DNA of 25,597 bases from the NCBI GenBank assembly GCA_003648575.1, contig QMPN01000012.1:1-25597 (forward strand), written 5' to 3'. The translations under genes and the position numbers were made by a program. This document shows positions 15,701 through 24,565 of this stretch, one piece after another. Origin of the DNA: Bacteroidota bacterium. Lineage in GTDB: Bacteria; Bacteroidota; Bacteroidia; Bacteroidales; B18-G4. Every line of letters begins with the position of its first letter. Position 1 is the stretch's first letter. The notes beneath the pieces were generated by a model that saw only the letters and a list, made by a program, of their open reading frames with translations, was not told the DNA's origin and searched no databases.

Positions 15701-18700
15701 AGATGGCATCCGGGTCGGTGGCAGGAGTACCCCAGGGAGTGAATGTCAGGGGTACTTCATACTCATAATAGTTTTCAGTGAAGTCGGAGCCTATCCTGAT
15801 AAAACATGTGAGGTCGCCGTATTCCAGTTCCTGTGATTCGGTCGACTTCTCGGCATGCACGAACATCTTCATCTTCTTATATTGCCTGAAGTCGAAATCA
15901 GTAGTCTTGTAAGCGGCCCTTGCGTCACCATCTACCAGGTTACATACATTCAGCACCATCGACTGCTCATTCAGCCTGATAAGGTTGGTGGTTCCCAGGT
16001 TAATCTCCCTTTCAATGCCTGGAGGGATCACGTAAGGGATGGGCTGCCTGTATCCGTTTTCTTCTATGTTCAGGGTAGAGATGTCGAAAGTGGTCAGCGC
16101 CTGGATGTCATCAGGGATATATTCGCCTGCTGCTAACAGGGATTGCTGGTATTTCCTCCACTCACCGCGAACCAGTTCGAAGGTGGCAAACCTCAGTACT
16201 ACGGGGCGCTCGAAATCTTTCATAAACATACGCATGAAACGAATCGACTTAAAATCTTTGATACCACCAATGGCGCGGTCGGGCTGGCTGATAGGCACCT
16301 TGAACTGGTACCATTTGGTACTGGTGATCTTGTTATTAGGAAGCTGTATGCCCTGGGCCAGGAACACATCGGTAATGTACTGGCTTCCTACTTCCATCTT
16401 GGTAGGATCAAGCTCGATCTCATACTGGAAATAGCGCTCAGCTTCGCTAAGGGTATTGTCGCGGTTCAGGTCTTCCACATCCGGCAGGGTAGTAGAAGCC
16501 GTGGGATAGTTTTCCGGGTTCTGAGCATCGGTGGGTGAGTTGCCTTCAGGCCCGTTGAAGTTCTTATACCTTTCAAGTACACTTCCATACTTGGGATCGT
16601 CATCATAATCGGTACCCCTGAAATAATGATAGTTATCGGATGAGGGGTCAAGGAATGATCCCTGGTAGGCCTCTGAATTAGGGCCGTATAAGCTGGCAAT
16701 GGTGTCCAGAAAGGGGTGCATTCCTGATTCACTGTAGAACAAACGTTCATCGCTATCCATTAAGCCGTCATAACCGATATCCTGATACTGACGTGAAGCT
16801 TCCTCGGTATCGAATGATTCTACCAGGGCCTGAACATTGGGCACGCGACCCCAGCCGGTGGTATCCACATTCTTGACCTCTGCCGTGGTGGGCATACCAT
16901 TTTCATAGGATTTCCTTGAGTCACGAAGCAGGTCCTCCGAGATATCTCCAAGGTTGAAGTATAGCGTTCCTTTGTTGGTGGAGTCATCCCCGAAGGGATC
17001 CATCAGCCAAAACTCAATGTACTCGACATTGGTGGCCTCGAAGTCGGTCGACACTATCTTACGCATGATACCACCCCAGCGGGATTCCGGATCAACCAGC
17101 TTGCCTTTATCATCGATACCCTTACTGTAGGGCCCGGAAGCTGCATCGTAGTTATACTGACCGCGTTCAGAAGGATAAAATGCCAGGTTGAATACCGCAA
17201 TGTTTGTAGGGGTACCACTTGGAATGTCTTTGTTTGGAAATACCTCTGTCTCCAGTACCTGCCTGACCTCATCCTTCGAGAGTTCATCTTTAGAAACATT
17301 GGGAGGCACCAGCGAGCTGTTCCTGTCGTAAAAGAGGGGGTCGATGATGTACCATGCAAGCTTGGCCCTGTTCTTTCCGTAGTCGATCTGGTTCTTAAAA
17401 CTGAAGGCCCCGGAAATATTGGTTTCAGGGAAGTTGTCTTCCTGCCCTTGAGGTGTACTGGCAAGGAACCAGGTACCGTAGTTTTTCAGGTCGATGGTAG
17501 ACTTGGCTCCTTCAAAGTCGTCGATATAGGATGTACCCGTCTTGCCGATGGCCTTGGAATGACCGGGCAGGAAGTGGGCAAACTCTGCCTGCACACTCAC
17601 CACGGAAACGGCTTTGGTTTCGATCAGAGGGATGGCATCCACCATCTTGGTCAGGAAGCGTGATTCCGTCTGATAGTTCAGGTCAAGCCCCCAGATAGTA
17701 TTGTTGATAGGATCATTGCCGTAGCTGACCTTTTGTGTCAATGGACGCTCGCGGAGGTTCAGCACGGTACCACCAATCAGGAAATTGGGGTTAATAGTAT
17801 GTTCGAAACGGGCTCCCATCAGGCGCTTGGTCTGTATGTTGAAGAGGGTGTTGTTCTCCATCGATACATTGATGGGTGTACCCGAATTCAGGATACCTTC
17901 ATTGATGATACGTACACGGCCCAGGGTGTAGTCAACGGTATAGTCGACATTCTCAGTCAGGGTACGCCCGCCGGCAGTTACCTTTACCGATCCACGGGGA
18001 ACATTGAAGGCATTCAGGCTGATCTCTGAACCGGAAGATGAGGTATAAAAACCTTCCAGTATATACTTGTTCTTATCGGGGAATTGTTCCGCCCCGGTTT
18101 TTGTTAGGGTATACAGGGAATCGTAACAGTAGCGGTCTGCGAGCGAAGAATCACCACCATTGGTGATGATTTGCTCACGCAGGTAACTACCGAAAGGTTC
18201 CAGCACGGTAAAGAATATCTTACCATTTGACGATTGCATGGTACCCCCTTGGGTGGCCGCACCATCGATGAAGTCGAAGAGTCCGTCATCGGGTGGATTC
18301 AACTGCTGGTTCAGGTTGTCGAGGTTAAACACACTCAGCAGTGGCACCCCCTGGATGTTTTCAGGACCTTCAACGAAGTAACCGGTAGGTACTCCATTGT
18401 TGTTCCCGGAATAGAGAATGTTCATGATGAACTTATCCCTGTTCACCTGGTATGCCCCGATGGAATAAATATTTTTCATCATCAGGTCCCACATAGGTAC
18501 CCGTGTGTTCAGGGATGTGCTCTTGAGGAGCTTGACACTCAGACAGGCAGGGGCTACGATGCCCTGGTCAGAAAATTCACCCACCTGGAATGCAGAACTG
18601 TCCTGTCCGATGACAGTATACTGGTATGCAACAGCAAGGGTCTGGTCAGAGTTCAGGGTGGTGTTCAGGGAGATAAAGCCCAACTTGCTGTTTACCGTAT

Positions 18701-20036
18701 ATTCCGAAGGATCGAGGAGTCGGGCCACTTCAACTTTTTCGAAGTCTACCCCCGGATCGAAGCCCAGGCTCTTGAGGTAATTGGATACGGTGTTGATATC
18801 ACGGATCTTGGCAGTATCCAGTTGCTGCAGAAGGGTGTTTGAATTATTCGAAGGCAGATTGCGGCCGGGTATGGGGTCTACGTTGGAATTATAGATCACC
18901 TTATTTTCACCTAGATCCTGGAAGGCAACAATATTCCTGTTCTGCGTGACCGCAGCACCAATGTTGGTGACCCATACTTCCACCTTGGTAATGTTGATGT
19001 CGGAAATGATCAGGGGGAGTTCCGAAAGGCTGCGCTCATAGTGGTCCCTGAAATAATGTGACAGGAAGAAGTGCTTGTTTTGATCATAGTCGACGGCAGT
19101 GAGGTAAAACTCATTTGACTGTGCGCCGCCCTGTACGGTTACCGAAGAGGTTTCACTCTGCTGCTCGGAATAAACGGCCGTAACCATGGTCCTACCGAAT
19201 TGCAGCTTGGTCTTGATCCCAAACAGGCTCTGGTTGCCTGTGATAAGTGTGGTGTTAAGAGGTAGGGAAACATTCCCGGCCTCGATCAGTTTGATGATCT
19301 CATCTTCCTTTCCTTCGTACTTCAGCTGCAGCTTGTTTTCGAAGTCGAAGGTGGCTTCCGTATTGTAATTGGTCCGGAATTCTATCTTATCACCGATCTT
19401 GGCCACCACATTCATCTGTATCTTCATGTCGAAGTCGAAGTTGGTGGTCCGCCTTTGCCTTACATTCAGGGTAGGGTTCTCGGTTTTGTTATTCATGATG
19501 CCGAAGATCAGCTCTGCTGACCCCTGCGGACGGATGTCGATGGTGTTGTTCCCGAAAATAGTTTCGAAAAACTTTCCGCCAACATATATCTTGGGTATGA
19601 TGCCATCACCACGGTCGAGGCCTGTCGATGATTGTGATCTTTCCTTCCAGTAAGAACGTACCGAATTCTTCAGCTCAAAGTCCTGATATTCATCAAAGGA
19701 CATATAGGAAGGGTTCCTGTAGTTCAGGTCACCGATCTTATTCTGAAACTTGTACTGATTGGATTCAGGGTCATACTCAATCTCTGTTTCGAGGTTGGAT
19801 GGGTTCCCCATATAAAAGCCGTGAGCATCTTCGGGTACATACAGCAGTTCTTCATTGTCGTGAAAGGGATAGATCAGCTGTACAGGGGGCGTTGTATCCG
19901 GTTCTATGGTATCAGGAGGTAGCCAGGGTATGGGTATAGGCTCATCATTGAGCCCAATGGCAGATGTTTCCCACACGATGGAGAAGAAGGAAACAAAAAC
20001 AAAAAAAGCGAACAGATATTTAAGTATCCGTATCAA
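12732..20036 (-). CDS. sprA: SprA/Sov, outer-membrane translocon of the type IX secretion system
   Basis: 2434 residues, close to Flavobacterium SprA and Porphyromonas Sov. SprA forms a giant outer-membrane barrel of about 36 strands through which T9SS cargo passes, with PorV and a plug protein as partners. A signal segment is visible (hydrophobic 7-24, cleavage probably near 'ETSA'). The mature protein opens with a Pro/Asp-rich stretch, then 'YPFHDNEELLYVPEDAHGFY' (about 56-75). Many alternating beta strands follow, such as 'NVVAKIGDKIEFRTNYNTEATFDF', and family landmarks including 'PGHSKAIGKTGTSYIDDFEGAKS'. The chain ends in a strand with terminal 'RFSLAQ', typical of outer-membrane barrels. 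A polar Arg/Gly/Gln/Pro/Asp-rich insertion lies at about 1925-1965. ruvA is 78 bases upstream on the same strand. The two clients in this window are consistent with a working T9SS; other T9SS genes lie elsewhere. Confidence 0.97.
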   Translation of the reverse strand: MIRILKYLFAFFVFVSFFSIVWETSAIGLNDEPIPIPWLPPDTIEPDTTPPVQLIYPFHDNEELLYVPEDAHGFYMGNPSNLETEIEYDPESNQYKFQNKIGDLNYRNPSYMSFDEYQDFELKNSVRSYWKERSQSSTGLDRGDGIIPKIYVGGKFFETIFGNNTIDIRPQGSAELIFGIMNNKTENPTLNVRQRRTTNFDFDMKIQMNVVAKIGDKIEFRTNYNTEATFDFENKLQLKYEGKEDEIIKLIEAGNVSLPLNTTLITGNQSLFGIKTKLQFGRTMVTAVYSEQQSETSSVTVQGGAQSNEFYLTAVDYDQNKHFFLSHYFRDHYERSLSELPLIISDINITKVEVWVTNIGAAVTQNRNIVAFQDLGENKVIYNSNVDPIPGRNLPSNNSNTLLQQLDTAKIRDINTVSNYLKSLGFDPGVDFEKVEVARLLDPSEYTVNSKLGFISLNTTLNSDQTLAVAYQYTVIGQDSSAFQVGEFSDQGIVAPACLSVKLLKSTSLNTRVPMWDLMMKNIYSIGAYQVNRDKFIMNILYSGNNNGVPTGYFVEGPENIQGVPLLSVFNLDNLNQQLNPPDDGLFDFIDGAATQGGTMQSSNGKIFFTVLEPFGSYLREQIITNGGDSSLADRYCYDSLYTLTKTGAEQFPDKNKYILEGFYTSSSGSEISLNAFNVPRGSVKVTAGGRTLTENVDYTVDYTLGRVRIINEGILNSGTPINVSMENNTLFNIQTKRLMGARFEHTINPNFLIGGTVLNLRERPLTQKVSYGNDPINNTIWGLDLNYQTESRFLTKMVDAIPLIETKAVSVVSVQAEFAHFLPGHSKAIGKTGTSYIDDFEGAKSTIDLKNYGTWFLASTPQGQEDNFPETNISGAFSFKNQIDYGKNRAKLAWYIIDPLFYDRNSSLVPPNVSKDELSKDEVRQVLETEVFPNKDIPSGTPTNIAVFNLAFYPSERGQYNYDAASGPYSKGIDDKGKLVDPESRWGGIMRKIVSTDFEATNVEYIEFWLMDPFGDDSTNKGTLYFNLGDISEDLLRDSRKSYENGMPTTAEVKNVDTTGWGRVPNVQALVESFDTEEASRQYQDIGYDGLMDSDERLFYSESGMHPFLDTIASLYGPNSEAYQGSFLDPSSDNYHYFRGTDYDDDPKYGSVLERYKNFNGPEGNSPTDAQNPENYPTASTTLPDVEDLNRDNTLSEAERYFQYEIELDPTKMEVGSQYITDVFLAQGIQLPNNKITSTKWYQFKVPISQPDRAIGGIKDFKSIRFMRMFMKDFERPVVLRFATFELVRGEWRKYQQSLLAAGEYIPDDIQALTTFDISTLNIEENGYRQPIPYVIPPGIEREINLGTTNLIRLNEQSMVLNVCNLVDGDARAAYKTTDFDFRQYKKMKMFVHAEKSTESQELEYGDLTCFIRIGSDFTENYYEYEVPLTFTPWGTPATDPDAIWPTSNNFEIDLEQLVDVKHRRNIAMREPGTNVQLTFPYVEYSGDRRITVLGSPTISDVKTIMIGVRNPKKPGVVEMQPVCAEVWVNELRLTDFNKQGGWAATATLQAQLADFGQFTVAGMHSSAGFAALDSKINEVNLESITQFDISTDLQMGKFFPEKAGVRIPMHFDYSETHITPEYNPLDPDIDLQEDLDSYVAKDQQDSVKRLVVDYTQRKNINFMNVRKDRVGAKKPRIWDIENFNVTYAYSELYNRNVDIEYDLLQQNRGGFGYNFALAPKNVRPFEKIKFISKSKALTIIKDFNFYFLPKSFSFTTEMMRSYGEMKLRDKSLGVIKIRPTFNKSWNWDRNYDLKFDLAKSLTLQFNAVANTFINEAAGSKHQNSEWYDQDSQDTVNVKNQIFSFGNMNRYTQNFAVNWTIPIDKLPLLDWTTATFSYQASYSWTASPLSIQDRMGNQIENSRTIQLNGNLAFDKLYNKSPYLKKLLNPRGQGRQRGGAPPRNRGRDQQAQQDEAESDTTDKVKPNYFKVIGEGLLKIVLGIKKTTITYSQSTGTGMPGFMPEPDIFGSNMSQKAPGLGFTFGSQKDLRQEAGEKGWITRDSNLNQPYITKYQDAFVFRTSIEPLPDFNIEITADRNYSENHQEYYRWSDSLQSFNAFSPTDAGSFSISYIAWGTAFEKEGGDNISPTFEKMKELRPEIAEDLARQNPNWSGEYVYDSITGESYPEGYGPTSPEVLRPAFLEAYSGRNNKANRDYFPTFPLPNWRITYTGLSKIEFLARLVQKITISHGYNSTYTIASFRTNLGYHEENGGASNSQAFSSDYISQFDFGAISIAEQFSPLFGIDMTWHNSLFTKVEYKKSRNLTMSFANNQVTEVKSNELVVGLGYRIKSLGFTIKALGGGGRKTRMESDLDIKVDFSIRSNKTVLRRIDEDINQVSAGQKIVSINTSIDYQLNQNLSIRFFFDKIINNPFVSNQYKNSTTNGGISLRFSLAQ

Positions 20037-20114
20037 TTAATCAAGTTAGTTTTGCCGCCCAGAGGACGGAATTGTGCAAATAATAAATACCTCGGGTTTT
20101 GCAGGATACAGGTG

Positions 20115-20717
20115 TTACAGTAATTTCAGGGCCGCCCTGATGAGCCTTTCAACCGTAAGCGCAGATTCGGGGGTGTTGTCTTTGATACCGGTAAATGCTT
20201 TATCTAACGCCTTCTCAGCCTGTTTTCTGTTAAACCCTAGCGAGGTCAATCCCATTAACGCGTCATTAAAGAGCGTATTGTGCGATATAGTATATTTTTC
20301 TTCTAATATATAGCCTTCTTTTGCCACTTTATCTTTCAGGTCGATTACGATCCGCTGGGCCGACTTGGCACCGATCCCCTTGATCGACTCAAGCAGCTTC
20401 ACATTATCAGTGGTGATCGCTGTGCTGATCTCGTCGGGTGAATAGGCCGATAAGATCAGCCTGGCAGTATTGGCACCGACTCCGGAAACAGATATTAAAT
20501 GACGGAAAAGCTGTCGTTCCTGATCCGTGGAAAATCCAAATAACATCTGAGCATCCTCCCTGACAACCAGATGGGTATACAGTTTGTAATGCTCAACCTC
20601 ATGCAGGTGGGAATAGGTAAAAACAGAGATGTTCACAAAATAGCCAACACCGTTCACGTCAATCACTGCGAAGGCAGGATTGGCCTCTGATACTTTTCCT
20701 TCTATATATTCATACAT
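20115..20717 (-). CDS. ruvA: Holliday junction helicase subunit RuvA
   Basis: 200 residues, normal length. RuvA binds four-way DNA junctions and loads the RuvB motor for branch migration in recombination and repair. Domain I (about 1-64) is an OB fold with 'VDVNGVGYFVNIS'-like wording and 'REDAQMLFGF' (53-62). Domain II has two helix-hairpin-helix motifs, 'ISVSGVGANTARLIL' (75-89) and 'ESIKGIGAKSAQRIVIDLKDK' (about 110-130). Domain III (about 148-200) is the RuvB-contacting three-helix bundle with 'ALMGLTSLGF'. ruvB and ruvC are not nearby. sprA follows after 78 bases with no visible terminator, so the two are probably cotranscribed despite unrelated functions. Confidence 0.97.
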   Translation of the reverse strand: MYEYIEGKVSEANPAFAVIDVNGVGYFVNISVFTYSHLHEVEHYKLYTHLVVREDAQMLFGFSTDQERQLFRHLISVSGVGANTARLILSAYSPDEISTAITTDNVKLLESIKGIGAKSAQRIVIDLKDKVAKEGYILEEKYTISHNTLFNDALMGLTSLGFNRKQAEKALDKAFTGIKDNTPESALTVERLIRAALKLL

Positions 20718-20754
20718 ATTAGCTTCGTAATATGGTTATTAAATTAAATTATTC

Positions 20755-20902
20755 CTCGTGGCTTGCCGCGAGCTTTCCTATTAAGCTCCCCTGATTTTCA
20801 GGGGAGATGTACCGCCAGGGCGGGACAGAGGGGTATTATAAAAATCTGGTTCCGCTATTGCGGAATGAAATTGGGTTAATACCTCGTGGGCTTGCCCCGA
20901 GG
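20755..20902. repeat. Mosaic of five palindromes in the ruvA-maeB gap
   Basis: Within 148 bases: an 8-bp stem CTCGTGGC/GCCGCGAG (20755-20772); a perfect 9-bp stem CTCCCCTGA/TCAGGGGAG (20786-20806); CCGCC/GGCGG (20812-20823); a perfect 6-bp stem TTCCGC/GCGGAA (20850-20865); and a second copy related to the first, CCTCG..GGGC/GCCC..CGAGG (20882-20902). None is followed by a T-run that would make it a clear terminator. The rest of the 368-bp gene-free region (20718-21085) is AT-rich and holds the maeB promoter. Confidence 0.8.
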
Positions 20903-21041
20903 ATAATCAATTTCAAAGATTTTTTTATTTGATGATGCAAATCTAATAAATAAACTTCTGCATAATCGCATAGTTTACGCTTCCTCAAATTTAGAAATAA
21001 TAAAAATTGTAGGTTTTCTATCTAGCTAGCCTAAATATTAT

Positions 21042-21049
21042 TAGTTTTG
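21042..21049 (+). promoter_or_regulatory. -7 box of maeB
   Basis: TAGTTTTG, exact TAnnTTTG, 36 bases before the maeB ATG. No convincing -33 TTG was seen 19 bases upstream. Confidence 0.5.
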
Positions 21050-21085
21050 CGCATTACTGTTATTTCATTAACAATTAGTTAAAAC

Positions 21086-23380
21086 ATGGACAATCTGTTT
21101 CGCAAAGATGCCCTTATCTACCACTCGAAAGGGCGCCCCGGAAAAATTGAAGTCATCCCCACAAAGCCTTACTCAACACAACGAGATCTCTCCCTGGCAT
21201 ATTCACCGGGAGTAGCTGATCCCTGCCTTGAGATCAATAAGAACCCGGATGATGTGTATAAATATACCGCCAAGGGAAACCTGGTAGCCGTTATCTCCAA
21301 CGGAACAGCCGTACTCGGGCTGGGCGACATCGGTGCGGAAGCAAGTAAGCCTGTCATGGAAGGAAAGGGCTTGCTGTTCAAGATATTTGCTGATATCGAT
21401 GTATTCGACATTGAGATACAGGAAAAGGATATAGATAAGTTCGTGGATACCGTTGTGGCCATAGCACCAACCTTCGGAGGTATCAACCTGGAAGACATTA
21501 AAGCTCCGGAATGTTTTGAGATCGAAGACAAGATAAAGGCAGCGCTCGATATTCCTGTTATGCATGACGACCAGCATGGTACAGCCATCATCACCTCGGC
21601 AGGATTGATGAATACCCTCGAGATGACCGGCAAAAAGATCGAAGACCTGAAGATCGTGGTGAACGGTGCCGGCGCTTCTGCCATATCATGTATTAAGCTC
21701 TATTTGGCCCTGGGTGTTAATAAGGAAAACATCGTGATGCTCGACAGCAAGGGTGTGCTGAACAAAGGCCGTAAGGACCTGAACAAGGCCAAGATGGAGT
21801 TTGTTACTGACAGGGATGTCAACTCACTGGAAGAAGCGGTGAAAGGGGCTGATATGTTCCTGGGCCTTTCTGTGGCCGGTGTACTGAAAAAAGAATTATT
21901 GCTGAGCATGGCCAAGAATCCGGTCGTATTTGCACTGGCAAACCCTGTACCGGAGATTGGCTACGAAGAAGCTATGGAGACCAGGGATGATATTATCATG
22001 GGAACCGGCCGTTCCGATTTTCCTAACCAGATCAACAATGTATTGGGCTTTCCTTTTATTTTTCGCGGGGCGCTTGATGTGAATGCATCAACCATCAATG
22101 AGGAGATGAAGCTGGCTGCTTCCAAGGCGCTGGCCGAACTGGCCAAGGAGCCTGTACCGGAAGAAGTAAACATTGCCTATCATGAAAAGAACCTCAAGTT
22201 TGGCAGGGACTATATTATTCCCAAACCCACCGATCCAAGGCTAATCACACATGTTGCACCTGCAGTTGCCAGGGCAGCCATGGAAACCGGGGTGGCACGC
22301 AAGCCCATCAAAGACTGGGATGCATACCGGGAAGAGCTGAGCAAGCGACTGGGCATCAGCAATCCGCTCATGCGCCAGATCAAAGGACGAGCAAAGAGAG
22401 AGGTCATGCGGGTGGTATTTGGCGAAGCCGAAGACTATAACATGTTAAAGGCAGCCGAGATCGTGCTGAATGAGAAAACAGCCATCCCTATTTTATTGGG
22501 GAACGTTCATAATATTAAGAACATTATTAAAGAAAACAGCCTGGAATTGGATGGGGTAGAGATCATCGACCCTAAATCTGATGAGCTTGAGAACAAGCGT
22601 AAGGAATTTGCCAAGCTGCTGTTCAAGAAAAGACAAAGGGAAGGGATCACCATAAAAGGTGCCAACGACCTGCTCATTCACAGGAACTATTTTGCTCCCA
22701 TGCTGGTGGAAACAGGCTATGCTGATGCCATGATCTCCGGACTGGCCAGAAATTATCCCTCCACCATCAAACCTGCCCTCGAAGTTATTGGTAAAAAAGA
22801 AGGGAGTTCACTGGTGTCGGGGATGTACATCATCAATACTAAAAAGGGACCTTATTTCTTTGCTGATTGTACGGTGAACAAGAACCCTACCATGGAAGAA
22901 CTGGTGGAGATCACCCTGCAAACCAAATATGCGGTAGAGCAATTCAGGATGAATCCCAGGATCGCTTTCGTTTCCTATTCAAACTTTGGGTCGAACCCGG
23001 GAATGATTCCTAAAAAACAGCGTGACGCCATAGCTTATATGCATGAGCATTATCCCGAAATGCTTGTTGATGGCGAAATGCAGGCCAACGTTGCCCTGAA
23101 CCCCGAGATACTCGAAAAGAACTTCCCATTTTCAAAGCTGGTAGGCGGATCTGCCAACACACTCATCTTCCCATACTTAACTGCAGGTAACATTGCTTAT
23201 AAATTGCTGCAGGAGATGGCCGATGTTGAGGTGATCGGACCCGTGCTGAACGGACTCAACAAGTCGGTGCACGTACTGCCCATTGGTGGCACCGTAACGG
23301 AGATCGTGAACATGGTGATGATCGCCGCCCTCGATGCACAATGTGTGCAAAAAAGGAACAAAGGAGAGGATTGCACCTGA
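21086..23380 (+). CDS. maeB: NADP-dependent malic enzyme with phosphotransacetylase-like domain
   Basis: 764 residues, the usual MaeB length. It decarboxylates malate to pyruvate with NAD(P)+, giving NADPH in the cytoplasm. The catalytic half (1-430) has 'LAYSPGVADPC' with Tyr39 (37-47), 'EGKGLLFK' with Lys94 (92-99), 'NLEDIKAPECFEIE' (134-147) and 'DDQHGTAI' (161-168) for the metal, and the dinucleotide loop 'NGAGASAI' (193-200). The C-terminal half (about 440-764) resembles phosphate acetyltransferase, with 'GNANTLIFPYLTAGNIAYKLLQ'-like wording ('GGSANTLIFPYLTAGNIAYKLLQ' in parts here). In MaeB this part is usually regulatory, binding acetyl-CoA, not catalytic. NADP preference is inferred from the family. 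mdh follows after 126 bases with its own promoter. Confidence 0.96.
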   Translation: MDNLFRKDALIYHSKGRPGKIEVIPTKPYSTQRDLSLAYSPGVADPCLEINKNPDDVYKYTAKGNLVAVISNGTAVLGLGDIGAEASKPVMEGKGLLFKIFADIDVFDIEIQEKDIDKFVDTVVAIAPTFGGINLEDIKAPECFEIEDKIKAALDIPVMHDDQHGTAIITSAGLMNTLEMTGKKIEDLKIVVNGAGASAISCIKLYLALGVNKENIVMLDSKGVLNKGRKDLNKAKMEFVTDRDVNSLEEAVKGADMFLGLSVAGVLKKELLLSMAKNPVVFALANPVPEIGYEEAMETRDDIIMGTGRSDFPNQINNVLGFPFIFRGALDVNASTINEEMKLAASKALAELAKEPVPEEVNIAYHEKNLKFGRDYIIPKPTDPRLITHVAPAVARAAMETGVARKPIKDWDAYREELSKRLGISNPLMRQIKGRAKREVMRVVFGEAEDYNMLKAAEIVLNEKTAIPILLGNVHNIKNIIKENSLELDGVEIIDPKSDELENKRKEFAKLLFKKRQREGITIKGANDLLIHRNYFAPMLVETGYADAMISGLARNYPSTIKPALEVIGKKEGSSLVSGMYIINTKKGPYFFADCTVNKNPTMEELVEITLQTKYAVEQFRMNPRIAFVSYSNFGSNPGMIPKKQRDAIAYMHEHYPEMLVDGEMQANVALNPEILEKNFPFSKLVGGSANTLIFPYLTAGNIAYKLLQEMADVEVIGPVLNGLNKSVHVLPIGGTVTEIVNMVMIAALDAQCVQKRNKGEDCT

Positions 23381-23424
23381 TAAGCGATCCAGCTACTGCT
23401 GAACCCTTAATTTCTGATTTTGCG

Positions 23425-23432
23425 TACTTTTG
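23425..23432 (+). promoter_or_regulatory. -7 box of mdh
   Basis: TACTTTTG, exact TAnnTTTG, 74 bases before the chosen mdh start. A small hairpin TCGTC/GACGA (23466-23480) lies in the leader between box and start. Confidence 0.5.
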
Positions 23433-23506
23433 TAACATTCTATTGAATTTTACGAATAACTGATATCGTCGTTATGACGAAAAAGAAAAAATTAAAGGGT
23501 TTCATT

Positions 23507-24448
23507 ATGAAGAAAATAACTGTTATCGGAGCCGGTAATGTTGGAGCAACCTGCGCCAATGTGATCGCACATAAGGATCTGGCCAGGGAAGTTGTACTGG
23601 TTGATATCAAGGAAGGTGTTGCAGAGGGGAAAGCCCTGGATATCTGGCAAACTTCATCTATTAATAATTTCAGCACACGTGTAACCGGTGTTACCAATGA
23701 TTATTTAAAAACCAAAGGTTCCGGGGTGATCGTGATCACTTCGGGCATACCGCGCAAGCCGGGCATGTCGCGTGATGACCTGATCAAGACCAATGCGGCG
23801 ATAGTAAAAGAGGTGACCGAGAAGGCTGTCCGTTATTCTCCCGATGCGATCATCATCATTGTATCCTACCCGCTCGACGTAATGACATATGCTGCTTTCA
23901 AAGCAGCCAACAAAATATCGAAAAAAGTATTCGGTATGGCCGGAATCCTCGATACCGGGCGTTACAAAGCTTTTCTTGCCAATGCGTTAGATGTGTCTCC
24001 TAAAGATATTCATGCCATGCTGATGGGTGGCCATGGCGATAGTATGGTACCGCTGAGAAGATATACATCGGTTGCCGGTATTCCCATCACAGAAATGTTG
24101 AATGATGAGGAACTGGATGCCATCGATGAGCGTACCAAGAAAGGTGGTGGTGAGTTGGTGAACCTGATGGGTACATCGGCATGGTATGCTCCCGGTGCCG
24201 CTGCCGCACAGATGGTGGAAGCCATTGTAGATGACCAGAAAAGGATCTACCCTGTTTGTGCTTACCTCAATGGAGAGTACGGACTTAAAAATATTTACAT
24301 GGGCGTGCCTGTGATCCTTGGTAAAGAAGGAGTAGAGGAAGTTATTGAGCTGAAACTGAATAAAAAGGAAAAAGAAATGGTGAATGAATCAGCTAAATCG
24401 GTGAAGGAAGTGATGGGCTTTCTTGATAAAATGAAACTTTTCGATTAG
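23507..24448 (+). CDS. mdh: Malate dehydrogenase (LDH-like type) with an unusual active-site Tyr
   Basis: 313 residues from the ATG at 23507, which puts the NAD loop 'VIGAGNVGA' at 6-14 as in the family; an upstream in-frame ATG (23474) would add a Lys-rich 11-residue tail. It interconverts malate and oxaloacetate with NAD in the TCA cycle. Substrate-binding Arg83 and Arg89 ('IPRKPGMSRDDL'), Asp149 and Arg152 ('GILDTGRY') and catalytic His176 ('GGHGDSMVPL') are present. The oddity is at 'IIVSYPLDVMTY': the family has Asn ('SNPLD') where this sequence has Tyr121 (codon TAC at 23867-23869), one base from AAC. This Asn normally contacts the cofactor and substrate. Everything around it is intact, so the change is either real or a base-call error. 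It follows maeB, its natural partner in malate use. Confidence 0.94.
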   Translation: MKKITVIGAGNVGATCANVIAHKDLAREVVLVDIKEGVAEGKALDIWQTSSINNFSTRVTGVTNDYLKTKGSGVIVITSGIPRKPGMSRDDLIKTNAAIVKEVTEKAVRYSPDAIIIIVSYPLDVMTYAAFKAANKISKKVFGMAGILDTGRYKAFLANALDVSPKDIHAMLMGGHGDSMVPLRRYTSVAGIPITEMLNDEELDAIDERTKKGGGELVNLMGTSAWYAPGAAAAQMVEAIVDDQKRIYPVCAYLNGEYGLKNIYMGVPVILGKEGVEEVIELKLNKKEKEMVNESAKSVKEVMGFLDKMKLFD

Positions 24449-24488
24449 AACTACATAATAAGCTTGATAAAAGTCATTTCGAGCCCAC

Positions 24489-24553
24489 AAAAAGTAAAGC
24501 CGCTCCCCACCTTCGTTAAAACTTCGGCGGACGAAGGAGCGGCTTTACTTTTT
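24489..24553 (+). terminator. Terminator of mdh with REP-like sequence in its loop
   Basis: AAAAAGTAAAGCCGCTCC (24489-24506) pairs perfectly over 18 bp with 24536-24553, whose end is T-rich (CTTTACTTTTTATT). The 29-base loop contains CCTTCG ... CTTCGGCGG, closely like the palindrome inside the minisatellite at 12637-12660. The long A/T ends on both sides let it work in either direction. Confidence 0.8.
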
Positions 24554-24565
24554 ATTGTCGATTCT

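Noticed and set aside
15201..15836. Long open frame opposite sprA (211 residues, plus strand), and similar ones at 18234-18842 and 16143-16538
   Set aside because: They lie wholly inside a well-supported 2434-codon gene and lack any recognisable motif; long antisense frames are expected there.
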